From positions 1-64,000 of the forward strand of contig NZ_FPIQ01000003.1 of assembly GCF_900119085.1 (NCBI RefSeq): a stretch of DNA of 64,000 nucleotides, read 5' to 3'. A program made the position numbers and the translations under genes. Numbering within the stretch: the first letter of the stretch is position 1; each line of letters begins with the position of its first letter. The DNA comes from Nitrosovibrio sp. Nv17. Lineage in GTDB: Bacteria > Pseudomonadota > Gammaproteobacteria > Burkholderiales > Nitrosomonadaceae. Shown one piece after another: positions 25,267 through 34,326 of this stretch. The notes under the pieces were generated by a model that worked only from the letters and a program-made list of their open reading frames with translations, did no database searches and was not told the DNA's origin.

Positions 25267-25794
25267 ATGAAGCATCCTACGCTCATATTTGCGGTTGCTC
25301 TGGCCGTTCCCATGCTTGTGGTATCCACGGCCCAGGCAACCGCTCCCAACGACGCACAAATCGCCGCCATCGTCGTGGTTGCCAACCAGGTCGACGTCGA
25401 CGCCGGCAAGCTGGCGGAAACCAAGGCGTCCAACGCGGACGTCAAGGCCTTTGCTCAACGCATGGCGTCGGATCATACCGGCGTGAACAAACAGGCAACG
25501 GAACTGGTGACCCGGCTCAAGGTCACCCCGGAGAACAATCCAACCAGCGAAAGCTTGAAAGCGGATGGAGACAAGAACATCGAACGCCTGAAAAAACTGA
25601 GCGGGGCGGAATTCGACAAAGCGTACATCGACCACGAGATCGCCTACCATGAGCAGGTACTCGACGCGGTCGACAAGACCCTCATCCCCAATGCCAGGAA
25701 CGAGGAACTGAAGGCCCTGCTCGTCAGCGTACGGCCGGCGTTCATCTCTCACGCGGAATACGCGAGACAGGTAAGATCGCTGCTCGGAAAATAA
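25267..25794 (+). CDS. DUF4142 exported protein
   Basis: The 175-residue protein starts at an ATG at 25267 after GAGGAGG. A signal peptide (MKHPTLIFAVALAVPMLVVS, then TAQA) precedes a four-helix DUF4142 domain resembling ferritin-like bundles (VVANQVDVDAGKLAETKASN, FAQRMASDHTGVNKQ, YIDHEIAYHEQVLDAVDKTL). Paired His/Glu positions (DHTG; DHEIAYHEQ) could suggest a metal site, but function in the family is not established. It stands alone and ends in a strong terminator. Confidence 0.85.
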   Translation: MKHPTLIFAVALAVPMLVVSTAQATAPNDAQIAAIVVVANQVDVDAGKLAETKASNADVKAFAQRMASDHTGVNKQATELVTRLKVTPENNPTSESLKADGDKNIERLKKLSGAEFDKAYIDHEIAYHEQVLDAVDKTLIPNARNEELKALLVSVRPAFISHAEYARQVRSLLGK

Positions 25795-25820
25795 AACCCT
25801 GCCAGACGATCATTGCTCGT

Positions 25821-25844
25821 CCCCCTGCTTCGGCAGGGGGTTTT
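25821..25844 (+). terminator. UUCG tetraloop terminator of the DUF4142 gene
   Basis: CCCCCTGC-TTCG-GCAGGGGG followed by TTTT, 26 bp after the DUF4142 stop codon. It is a perfect 8-bp stem with a stable UUCG loop. Confidence 0.92.
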
Positions 25845-26170
25845 CGACGCGTCGCTGGAAACCGCCTTGCCGTGAAGCGATTTCATCATCATACTCCCCT
25901 CCCAAGCAGGCAGGGCCTCTGCCCGCCATCCCGGATGCCATTCACGTGCCGTGTCACAAACAGCGGAGTTCGGTTACAACTGGGATTCCATATGGAGTAC
26001 AATCCGATGTAAACACCTTGTTGAATCCATGACAAAAAGGAGATGTTGACCGCTTCCGTCCCCCTCCATGTCCTCGGGCCGTCCTGCAACCAGGAACGGA
26101 CCATGCAGCGAAGGGGGTTTCCGTCGCCGAAACCAGGGATTTTCGCGTCAAAGATTTCGAAAGGGAGGTC

Positions 26171-28768
26171 ATGAGAATCAGCTTTTTCTCCAAGCTCTTC
26201 ACTGCAGCCCTGTTGCTGCTCTTCTGCGTCATCGGCGTCATCGTGTACCGGGCCTTCGATATCCATGGAGATATCGATGCCGCCGAGCAACACCGCTATC
26301 GCTCCCTGCTGCTCGCCAACGAGCTGCTCCAGAGCTCGGAAGAGCTCACCCGCATGGTGCGCCTCTACGCGCTCACCGGCAACCCGGCCCATAAGCGCCA
26401 CTATTTCGAGATACTGGGCATTCGCGAGGGAACCCGTCCACGCCCCGGCCATTACTCCGGAACCTACTGGTACCTCAAGAATGCCGCAGCGAAACCCGCC
26501 GCCGAACCGAAGGAAGCCATCTCCCTGATGGACATGATGCGCAAAGAAGGCCTGGATGAGCAGGAAATCGCGCTGATGCAGAAGGCCTTGGAGAACTCCG
26601 AGAAGCTGACGAAGCTGGAAAAACGGGTGATCGCAACCCTGGGCGAACTGTACGGAGATCGTCACCATGATTCCGTCATCCGCCATACACCCGAGATGAG
26701 CGTCACCATCGACCTGCTCTTCAACGATCAATACATGGCCGACAAAACCGCCATCATGGTGCCGATCCAGGAATTCATGGAGCGGCTGGATGCGCGCACC
26801 CGCATGCGGGTCGCCGAAGAGCTGACGCGCCTGCATCGCCAAATCCTGTGGATCATGGGACTGGTCCTCACCACGATACTGATCCTGATGGCGGCAATGC
26901 TTTATATGCGCCGCACCATACTCAAGCCGCTCGTCCAGCTGCACCACTACGCCGCACAGCTCATGCAGGGCGACTACACGGCCCGATGTACGATCGCAAC
27001 GCGAAACGAACTGGCCGAGCTCGGCGATACGCTCAATTCCATGGCATCGTCCATCGAGCGGGACATCGTCACCCGCAGGGCGACGGAGGAATCCATGCGC
27101 CAGGCCACGCTCATATTCGGAAACAGCAGCGAGGCGATGATGGTGACCGATCCGGACCATGCCATCATCAGCGTGAACCCGGCCTTCACCACGATCACCG
27201 GCTATACCCGGGAGGAGGTGCTGGGGAAGAATCCCGACCTGCTGGCCAGCGGCTGCCATGACGAGTCGTTTTTCCAGGCGATGCAGCTATCGCTCGAAAC
27301 CAGCGGCCACTGGGAGGGCGAGGTGACAAGCCGGCGCAAGAATGGGGAAATCTACTCGGAATGGCGCAAGATCAATGCCACCCACGACGAAGATGGTTCG
27401 GTGCACCGGTGGATCACGCTGTTCTCGGACATCACGATGAAGAAGAAATCCGAGGAGCTGATATGGAAGCAGGCCAACTTCGACGCCGTCACCAGCCTGC
27501 CCAATCGCTACATGTTCTATCACCGCCTGGAGGAAGAAATCAAGAAGGCGCGGCGGGCGGGCAGCTCGATCGCACTGATCCTGCTCGACCTGGACCACTT
27601 CAAGGAGATCAACGACGCCTATGGGCATGACGTCGGCGACCTGCTGCTCAAGGAAGCGGCGGTGCGCCTAGGCGGCTGCATACGCGGGGTCGACACGGTG
27701 GCACGGCTGGGAGGCGACGAGTTCTCGGTCATCCTGGGTGGACTGCACAACACCATCAGCATCAATCGGGTCGTAAGGAATATCCTGCATGCGATGGCGG
27801 AACCCTTCCAGCTCGGGGATAAGATCATCTACGTATCGGCCAGCGTGGGCGTCACATTCTATCCGCAGGATGCGGATACCATCGGGGTACTGGTAAGCAA
27901 CGGCGACCAGGCCATGTACGCCGCCAAGAGCCAGGGACGCAACTGCGTCAGCTACTACACCCGCGCCCTGCATGAAACCGCCCAAGCCCGCATGCGGCTG
28001 GCCAGCGACCTCCGGGATGCATTGGCCGGAGACCAGCTGCAGCTGTACTACCAACCCATCTTCGACCTGGAAACCGGCAGGATTCGCAAGGCGGAAGCCT
28101 TGCTGCGCTGGTACCATCCGGATCTGGGCATGATCAATCCGGTGGACTTCATCCCCATCGCCGAGGAAACCCGAATGATCGTCGACATCGGCGATTGGGT
28201 GTATCGGACGGCGCTCCAGCAGGTCAAGCGCTGGCACACGGCATACGATCCGGATTTTCAGGTGAGCATCAACACGTCTCCGGTACAGTACCGCAGGGAC
28301 GTCGACATTCACAAGACATGGCTCAAATTCCTGCAGGAACTGAAGCTGCCCGGACACAGCGTCGTGATAGAGATCACCGAAGGCCTGCTGATGGACGCGA
28401 GTACGGCCGTGACTTCGAAACTGCAGGCCTTCAGGGATGCCGGCATGTGGATCTCCATGGACGGCTTCGGCACCGGCTACTCGTCCCTCGGCTATCTCAA
28501 GAAATTCAATATCGACTATCTCAAGATCGACCAATCCTTCGTACAGAACCTGACCTTCGATTCCAGCGACCAGGCACTATGCGAGGCGATCATCGTCATG
28601 GCGCACAAACTCGGCATCAAGGTGATCGCGGAGGGCATCGAATCGAAGGAGCAGTGCAGCCTGCTGGCGGCTTCCGAGTGCGATTACGGCCAGGGCAATC
28701 TGTTTTCGCGGCCCCTGTCGGTGGAGGAATTCGAAGGAATGATGCGCAAATGGTATGGACGTGAGTAG
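26171..28768 (+). CDS. Membrane HAMP-PAS-GGDEF-EAL cyclic-di-GMP protein
   Basis: The protein has 865 residues. TM1 (about 8-27) and TM2 (about 222-244) enclose a helical periplasmic sensor; then come HAMP (about 245-300), PAS (about 305-430), GGDEF (about 440-600) and EAL (about 615-860). The cyclase site is intact (RLGGDEFS) with an I-site RxxD (RGVD) five residues before it. In the EAL domain, EALLRW, SINTSP, EITEG, DYLKID, AEGIES and YGQG are present, but the metal-binding DDFGTG reads MDGFGTG, losing the second Asp. Phosphodiesterase activity may therefore be weak. An ATG at 26171 follows GGGAGG. It is probably monocistronic and lies 1.1 kb before a second GGDEF-EAL gene. Confidence 0.92.
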   Translation: MRISFFSKLFTAALLLLFCVIGVIVYRAFDIHGDIDAAEQHRYRSLLLANELLQSSEELTRMVRLYALTGNPAHKRHYFEILGIREGTRPRPGHYSGTYWYLKNAAAKPAAEPKEAISLMDMMRKEGLDEQEIALMQKALENSEKLTKLEKRVIATLGELYGDRHHDSVIRHTPEMSVTIDLLFNDQYMADKTAIMVPIQEFMERLDARTRMRVAEELTRLHRQILWIMGLVLTTILILMAAMLYMRRTILKPLVQLHHYAAQLMQGDYTARCTIATRNELAELGDTLNSMASSIERDIVTRRATEESMRQATLIFGNSSEAMMVTDPDHAIISVNPAFTTITGYTREEVLGKNPDLLASGCHDESFFQAMQLSLETSGHWEGEVTSRRKNGEIYSEWRKINATHDEDGSVHRWITLFSDITMKKKSEELIWKQANFDAVTSLPNRYMFYHRLEEEIKKARRAGSSIALILLDLDHFKEINDAYGHDVGDLLLKEAAVRLGGCIRGVDTVARLGGDEFSVILGGLHNTISINRVVRNILHAMAEPFQLGDKIIYVSASVGVTFYPQDADTIGVLVSNGDQAMYAAKSQGRNCVSYYTRALHETAQARMRLASDLRDALAGDQLQLYYQPIFDLETGRIRKAEALLRWYHPDLGMINPVDFIPIAEETRMIVDIGDWVYRTALQQVKRWHTAYDPDFQVSINTSPVQYRRDVDIHKTWLKFLQELKLPGHSVVIEITEGLLMDASTAVTSKLQAFRDAGMWISMDGFGTGYSSLGYLKKFNIDYLKIDQSFVQNLTFDSSDQALCEAIIVMAHKLGIKVIAEGIESKEQCSLLAASECDYGQGNLFSRPLSVEEFEGMMRKWYGRE

Positions 28769-29255
28769 ATGCGGCTCCATTCCGCTTGCGGAACCGAAAC
28801 CCGGAAAGGCATGGAGCATCCGGCTGCCCGAAAGATCGTCGACAATTCCTTGCAGGCCAGGTTGAATCCGCTCGCCAGTCGCGGGTCAGCGCGGGCAGGC
28901 ACCGCAACTCCGGGTTCGATGCCGCGGCCTGCGCGGGAATTTATTTAAACAATATGTTTACATTAGTAAACATATTGTTTAACATATGGCGAGCGACGCT
29001 TGAAGTATGCCCGCACAGCAGGGCTTGCATGGTCATCCAGCCATGGTGCAGGAATCGCCACCGCCACGGAAGGTGATCGGCAGCACCACCATGCGGGTGC
29101 GCTCACCGATGGCCGGCCTGGAAAACGTACCCATCCGGCCCTGCCGGTATGGAATCGAACATTCTCTCCAGGCAGGTCCGTCACGCCACATATACTGTAC
29201 TGAAATTTCACTGCCCATGAATTGACCACCCTCCTCGATCCAATCGGAGACCAGC
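28769..29255. other. Intergenic region between the two GGDEF-EAL genes
   Basis: Apart from the large inverted repeat at 28945-28982 I find no gene or RNA here. Short ORFs in this stretch show no recognisable protein. Confidence 0.55.
28945..28982. repeat. Perfect inverted repeat, 17-bp arms, 4-bp centre
   Basis: TTAAACAATATGTTTAC (28945-28961), ATTA, then its exact complement GTAAACATATTGTTTAA (28966-28982). The core GTTTAC-ATTA-GTAAAC looks like a dimer-binding operator. Each arm is itself close to a dyad (AAAC...GTTT), so two dimers could bind. The DNA is far more AT-rich than its neighbours and the T run expected for a terminator is missing. Confidence 0.85.
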
Positions 29256-29348
29256 ATCGACACCCATAAAAGCCGGCCGCTCGTCCTAGGACTGTCATCA
29301 CGGCACCTCGTCGCCCTCCTGACGGGTATCGCTTTCCTGATCCTGACC

Positions 29349-32300
29349 GTGACGGGCTGGTCGATCGTGCGGGATCTGCAGGAACGCAACGCCCACATCC
29401 GGTTCGACAATCGCGTGGCGGACGCCACGTCGCGCATCCAGACCCGGCTGTCAGGCTATGAGCGTGTACTGACAGGCGCCTTGGCGCATCTGCTAGCCTC
29501 CGATTCCGTCACGCGGGAAGAGTGGCGCCGCTACGTGGACACCCTGCAGATGGATGCCAACCATCCTGAACTGCTCGGCATCGGGTTCACGAAGCGCATC
29601 CTGCCGGAAGACCTGGCCGCCCACATTGCCGACGTCCGCGCCGAGGGCTTTCCCACATACCGGGTGTGGCCGGAGGGCTCCCGCGAAGAATACACTTCCA
29701 TCGTCTACCTGGAGCCCCTTCCGGGAAAGAACCTGCGCGCGCTGGGATACGACATGTTCTCGCATCCGGTGCGCCGTGCGGCGATGTCGCGCGCACGCGA
29801 TACCGCGAAGACGATACTTTCCGGCAAGGTCAGGCTGGTCCAGGAAAGCGGGGCGGACAGCCAGGCGGGCGTGCTCCTGTACATGCCGTATTATCATGGC
29901 CACCTCGATCCGGGGACGGTCGACGCCAGGCGCGTGTCGCTCGTGGGCTACGTGTACGCGCCGTTCAGGATGGACGATTTCATCCGGACCACCCTGCACG
30001 CCGAGCTCGAGGAGCTCGACCTGATCATCTCCGACACCGATGCCGCGCCACAGGACGCGCTGCTGTTCGACAGCGCCGCGCATCATCCGGCGCAGGCCCC
30101 CGCGCCCAGGTTCAGGAAGACCCTGACTCTGCCGGTCTACGGCCGCCAGTGGACGATCGAAGCCGCCTCGCGGCCTCCGTTCGAGCAGGCCGTTGCCAGC
30201 CAGGAGCCCCTGCTGGTGCTGCTCGGGGGCATCCTGGTAAGCGGTCTGACGGCCGTCGTCTTCTTCATGCTGGCAGTCAACCGCGAAAAGGTCGACGCCA
30301 TCCGGGAGGCCAACCGGGAACTGCTCGCCGCCATCGAGGACCAGCGCATCGCCACTGCCGAGCTGTCGAGCTCCAGGCAGCGCACCCAGAGAATACTGGA
30401 GAGCATCACCGACGCATTCTTCACGCTGGACCGCGACTGGTCGTTCACCTACTTCAACCGGGAAGCCGAAAGGCTGCTGCAACGGGAGCGGGGCGCACTG
30501 CTTGGAAAAAGCATCTGCGTGGAATTTGCGGGGGATGCGGAAGGCCATCTCAGCGACAAATTCCAGAAGGCCTTCCATGAGAACGTCTCCGTGGCTTTCG
30601 AAGACTTCTATCCGCCGCTCGCCCGGTGGCTGGAGGTGCACATCTATCCTTCCGAGGAAGGACTGGCCGTCTATTTCCGCGACATCACCGAGCGCAAGCG
30701 CTCCGAGGCGGAGCGCGAAAAGCTGTACCAGGAGAAATCGCTGCTGCTGGAATCCACCGGCAAGGGCATCTACGGCGTCGATCTCGAAGGCCGCTGCACC
30801 TTCATCAACAGCGCGGCGGCGCGCATGCTCGGCTATTCGGTGGCGGAGATACTCGGCCAGCACATGCATACGCTGACGCACAGCCACTATGCCAGCAGCC
30901 TGATCCACGAAGGCGAGCAGCCCTCCGCCTTCCGGGAATTCCATGCCGAATGGCCCAGCCACATGGATGACGACACCTTCTGGAGAAAGGATGGAACACG
31001 CCTGCCGGTGGAGTTCACCTCGCACCCCATCCTGGAGAAGGGCACGACGACCGGCACCGTCGTCATCTTTTCGGACATCACGCAGCGCAAGGACGCGGAA
31101 CTGGCACGCCGCGAGGCCGAGGCACGCATCCGCGAGCAGGCCTCCCTGCTCGACAAGGCCAGGGATGCGATCATCGTGCGCGGCACCGACCACCGCATCC
31201 AGTTCTGGAACCAGGGAGCGGAACGCCTCTACGGTTGGACCTCGGAGGAGGCGCTGGGCCAGTCCATCAAGACCCTGCTGTACGATGATTCCAGGACTTT
31301 CGAGGAAGCCATGAACCTGCTGCTGCGCGACGATGAATGGCGTGGCGAACTGGTGCAGCATCGCAAGAACGGCACGACTCTGACCACAGAGTGCCACTGG
31401 ACCCTGGTGCGCAACGAACGAGGGCAGCCGCAATCGATCCTGACCATCAATACGGACATCACCCAGCGCAAGATGGCGGAGCAGGAAATCCATCAGCTCG
31501 CCTTCTATGATCCGCTGACCCAGCTGCCGAACCGGCAGCTCCTGCTGGACCGCCTGCGGCAGGCCATCAAGGCAAGCTCGCGCACCCACAGTCTCGGCGC
31601 GCTGCTGCTCATCGACCTGGACCACTTCAAGGCGCTCAACGACATGCTGGGCCATGACATGGGGGACCAGCTGCTGCGCCAGGTCGCTCCGCGCCTGATC
31701 GCCTCGGTACGCGAAAACGACACCGTGGCGCGCCTGGGGGGAGACGAGTTCGTGGTCATCCTGGCCAGCGAACTGGGACCCACCACCGAGGCGCCTGCCC
31801 AGATCAGGGTGGTATGCGAGCGCACCCTCGCCGCATTCGACGAGCCGTTCCATCTGGACGCCTACGAGCATCATGCCACGCCCAGCATCGGCGTGGCGCT
31901 GTTCGGCGATCGCGCCACCACGCTGGACGAGCTCCTCAAGCAGGCGGATCTCGCGATGTACCAGGCCAAGGCGGCGGGCCGCAATACGCTGCGCTTCTTC
32001 GACGCATCGATGCAGGAAAGCGTGAACGTACGCATGACTCTCGAATCCGATCTGCGCAAGGGACTGAAAAAGGGAGAATTCGTCCTCTACTACCAGCCCC
32101 AGGTGGATGGCCGCGGACAGGTGATGGGCGTCGAGGCCCTGGTACGCTGGCGGCATGCCCGACGCGGCCTGCTGGTACCGTCGGAATTCATTCCCCACGC
32201 GGAGGAGACCGGTCTGATCTATCCGCTCGGCCGCTGGATACTGGAAACCGCCTGCCTGCAGCTGTCGACCTGGGCCGCGCGGCCCGAGACCGCGCGTCTC

Positions 32301-32804
32301 AACGTCGCGATCAACGTCAGCTCCCGCCAGTTCCGCCACCCCGACTTCGTGGAACAGGTGTTCTCCACGCTCGATCACACCGGTGCCAATCCGCAGAGAC
32401 TCAGGCTGGAGTTCACCGAGGCCCTGCTCGCGAGCAACGTGGAGGACGTTCTCGCGAAGATGTCCAGGCTGCAGACGCGAGGCGTGGAATTCGCCCTGGA
32501 CGACTTCGGCACCGGTTCCTCCTCGCTCTACTCGCTGAATCGCCTGCCGCTGGGCTGGCTGAAGATCGACCGCTCCTTCATCCGGGATGCGCTCACCGAT
32601 CCCAGGAATGCGACGATCGTCCAGACCATCCTGGTGCTGGCGAAGAGCATGGGGCTGTCCGTCATGGCGGAAGGCGTGGAAACCAGTGCGCAGCGGAACT
32701 ACCTCGCGGAACGGGGCTGCGACGCCTACCAGGGATATCTCTTCAGCCATCCGTTGACGTTCGAGCAGTTCGAAGCGTTTTATCTGACCAGGATCATCGC
32801 CTGA
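29349..32804 (+). CDS. CHASE-PAS-GGDEF-EAL cyclic-di-GMP protein
   Basis: A 1151-residue reading from GTG at 29349. A CHASE-type periplasmic sensor (about 10-240), TM2 (LLVLLGGILVSGLTAVVFFM), three PAS domains (about 335-450, 455-580, 585-705), GGDEF (RLGGDEFV, I-site REND) and EAL (VEALVRW; LDDFGTGSSS; MAEGVET; YQGYLFS) follow in order. Both output domains keep their key residues. The GTG start leaves out half of the expected first membrane helix (HLVALLTGIAFLILTVTG), which is in frame upstream. Before it no ATG/GTG/TTG exists; an ATC at 29256, six bases or so after GGAGA, is the best candidate true start. Confidence 0.88.
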   Translation: MTGWSIVRDLQERNAHIRFDNRVADATSRIQTRLSGYERVLTGALAHLLASDSVTREEWRRYVDTLQMDANHPELLGIGFTKRILPEDLAAHIADVRAEGFPTYRVWPEGSREEYTSIVYLEPLPGKNLRALGYDMFSHPVRRAAMSRARDTAKTILSGKVRLVQESGADSQAGVLLYMPYYHGHLDPGTVDARRVSLVGYVYAPFRMDDFIRTTLHAELEELDLIISDTDAAPQDALLFDSAAHHPAQAPAPRFRKTLTLPVYGRQWTIEAASRPPFEQAVASQEPLLVLLGGILVSGLTAVVFFMLAVNREKVDAIREANRELLAAIEDQRIATAELSSSRQRTQRILESITDAFFTLDRDWSFTYFNREAERLLQRERGALLGKSICVEFAGDAEGHLSDKFQKAFHENVSVAFEDFYPPLARWLEVHIYPSEEGLAVYFRDITERKRSEAEREKLYQEKSLLLESTGKGIYGVDLEGRCTFINSAAARMLGYSVAEILGQHMHTLTHSHYASSLIHEGEQPSAFREFHAEWPSHMDDDTFWRKDGTRLPVEFTSHPILEKGTTTGTVVIFSDITQRKDAELARREAEARIREQASLLDKARDAIIVRGTDHRIQFWNQGAERLYGWTSEEALGQSIKTLLYDDSRTFEEAMNLLLRDDEWRGELVQHRKNGTTLTTECHWTLVRNERGQPQSILTINTDITQRKMAEQEIHQLAFYDPLTQLPNRQLLLDRLRQAIKASSRTHSLGALLLIDLDHFKALNDMLGHDMGDQLLRQVAPRLIASVRENDTVARLGGDEFVVILASELGPTTEAPAQIRVVCERTLAAFDEPFHLDAYEHHATPSIGVALFGDRATTLDELLKQADLAMYQAKAAGRNTLRFFDASMQESVNVRMTLESDLRKGLKKGEFVLYYQPQVDGRGQVMGVEALVRWRHARRGLLVPSEFIPHAEETGLIYPLGRWILETACLQLSTWAARPETARLNVAINVSSRQFRHPDFVEQVFSTLDHTGANPQRLRLEFTEALLASNVEDVLAKMSRLQTRGVEFALDDFGTGSSSLYSLNRLPLGWLKIDRSFIRDALTDPRNATIVQTILVLAKSMGLSVMAEGVETSAQRNYLAERGCDAYQGYLFSHPLTFEQFEAFYLTRIIA

Positions 32805-32850
32805 CATGCGTGTGCCGATCCATCCGCCGCAGGACACCTCGAATCTCGCT

Positions 32851-32890
32851 TTGTTTTTTATTCTCCCTACTTGTGATAAATTGTCGACAA
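32851..32890 (+). promoter_or_regulatory. Promoter with palindromic operator before HTH gene
   Basis: TTGTTT (32851-32856), a 17-bp spacer and TGATAA (32874-32879) form a promoter-like pair. The perfect palindrome TTGTCGACAA (32881-32890) sits at the expected transcription start, the classical place for an autorepressor operator. Confidence 0.5.
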
Positions 32891-32899
32891 CAGTGCGCC

Positions 32900-33493
32900 A
32901 TGGCCTGCCCGGATGAATCCCGAACCAGGAAACAGAATCGTCCCATCTCTCCCATGACTCGATCCGCCGCAATGAAGGACAGCTATGCACGCCTGCTCAA
33001 GGCGGCCCGGGAGCTCAAGGGAGCCAGGAACGAGGCTGCTGTCGCGGTGCTGCTCGACGTCTCCAAGCAGGCGCTGCACAACTGGAAGAGCCGGGGCGTG
33101 CCGCGAAAGAACCTGGTGGAGATCGAAGCCCGGATCGGCGCCTACCCGACGTGGATCGCCACCGGCGAAGGCCGCATGAGCACGGGCCTGCAGGCGGATC
33201 AGCCGGGTGATCCGTTCATCCAGGAAGTCGTGAGCGCGATGCGCTCCATGTCGTCGGAGGACATGCGCCTCATGGCCGAGTTGTGCCGGAAAATCAGCCG
33301 GAAGGAACGCCATCTCGCCAAGACGGAGAGCATGCATGTCCCTCGCGGCCTCGCATCCCACCCCACCCATCATGCCGCCGCGTCCCCCTATTGGGCGGAT
33401 CGCAGGGTGATCGAGCGCAGGCAGGCCGACAACCCGAACTGGCAGGGCGTCAAGGACAGGAGGCGGTACGAAGGCAGCCTGACGCACCGCTGA
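32900..33493 (+). CDS. CI-repressor-like HTH regulator
   Basis: The protein has up to 197 residues from ATG 32900; an ATG at 32972 (MKDSYARLLKAARELKG) would start right at the fold and gives 173. The HTH (NEAAVAVLLDVSKQALHNWK, then SRGVPRKNLVEIEARIGAYP, then TWIATGEG) resembles the bacteriophage CI-type N-terminal DNA-binding domain. There is no LexA-like peptidase part. The C-terminal half is polar with a basic RRVIERRQADNPNWQGVKDRR end. It probably represses its own promoter through the TTGTCGACAA palindrome. Confidence 0.7.
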   Translation: MACPDESRTRKQNRPISPMTRSAAMKDSYARLLKAARELKGARNEAAVAVLLDVSKQALHNWKSRGVPRKNLVEIEARIGAYPTWIATGEGRMSTGLQADQPGDPFIQEVVSAMRSMSSEDMRLMAELCRKISRKERHLAKTESMHVPRGLASHPTHHAAASPYWADRRVIERRQADNPNWQGVKDRRRYEGSLTHR

Positions 33494-33595
33494 CCGTCCT
33501 CGGCCCGCCCGGCACAGTCATCCGGGTCGCGGCTCCGCATCGGAGGGGCACGCGGGATGCATCTTTTTTCCTTTCTTCAGATACGAGGAGGAGCC

Positions 33596-34027
33596 ATGGC
33601 AACGAAAAAAGCGTGGGCAGTATGGCAAGGCGGAATCAAGGACGGCAGCGGTACGATTTCCACTGAAACGGGCGTGCTGCGGGAAGCGCCCTACGGCTTC
33701 GCATCGCGGTTCGAGGGTGGCCCAGGCACCAACCCGGAAGAACTGATCGGTGCGGCGCATGCCGGCTGTTTCTCGATGGCCTTCTCGCTGTTTCTCGGCG
33801 AGGCGGGGCTGGTCCCGGAGAAAATCGAAACGCACGCCGCGGTAACGCTCAGCAAGACCGCCGAAGGGTTCGAGATCACCGCGATCCACCTCGACGTGAC
33901 TGCAAGGATCCCGGGGGTGGACCCGGCACAGTTCGACGAGATCGCCAACAAGGCCAAGACGGGATGTCCCGTCTCCCGGCTGTTCAAGGCGAACATCACG
34001 CTGGACGCAAGGCTGGAAACCGCATAG
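33596..34027 (+). CDS. osmC: OsmC/Ohr-family peroxide-detoxifying protein
   Basis: This 143-residue protein has the OsmC fold. The peroxidatic Cys is in AAHAGCFSMAFSLFL and the resolving Cys in AKTGCPVSRLFKA. Such proteins reduce organic hydroperoxides with thiol cofactors in the cytoplasm. The N-terminus KKAWAVWQGGIKDGSGTIST fits the OsmC rather than the Ohr branch. The ATG at 33596 follows GAGGAGGAG. It is monocistronic with a hairpin at 34161-34192. Confidence 0.92.
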   Translation: MATKKAWAVWQGGIKDGSGTISTETGVLREAPYGFASRFEGGPGTNPEELIGAAHAGCFSMAFSLFLGEAGLVPEKIETHAAVTLSKTAEGFEITAIHLDVTARIPGVDPAQFDEIANKAKTGCPVSRLFKANITLDARLETA

Positions 34028-34160
34028 CCTCAGGCAGCATGCGCCTCGACGGGCGAAGAAGGGTGCAGGGTGGAATGGCGTGGAGCGAATCGGCAGGGAT
34101 GGGATGGGTGCTGGAAATCCGTGCTGCCTTTCCCGCCAACCTTCGATGACCCGGAGAAAA

Positions 34161-34192
34161 ACCCGGCACAGGCGGGTTTGCCCGTGCCGGGT
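34161..34192 (+). terminator. Strong hairpin after osmC
   Basis: ACCCGGCAC ... GTGCCGGGT forms a 9-bp GC-rich stem, with an inner GGC/GCC pairing in the loop region. It is about 135 bp after the osmC stop and has only a weak T run, so it may be a transcription or processing stop. Confidence 0.45.
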
Positions 34193-34326
34193 CGCTTCAC
34201 CCTACTGCCACCCTATTACCATCCCATCGGAGAAGAAGGAAAGCTTGAACCTTTCCCGCCTCGTATCCTACACTTTCCGGAAACGCTGTCCATTGGACTG
34301 AAGTACAACCCGGAACGTACGCGCCG

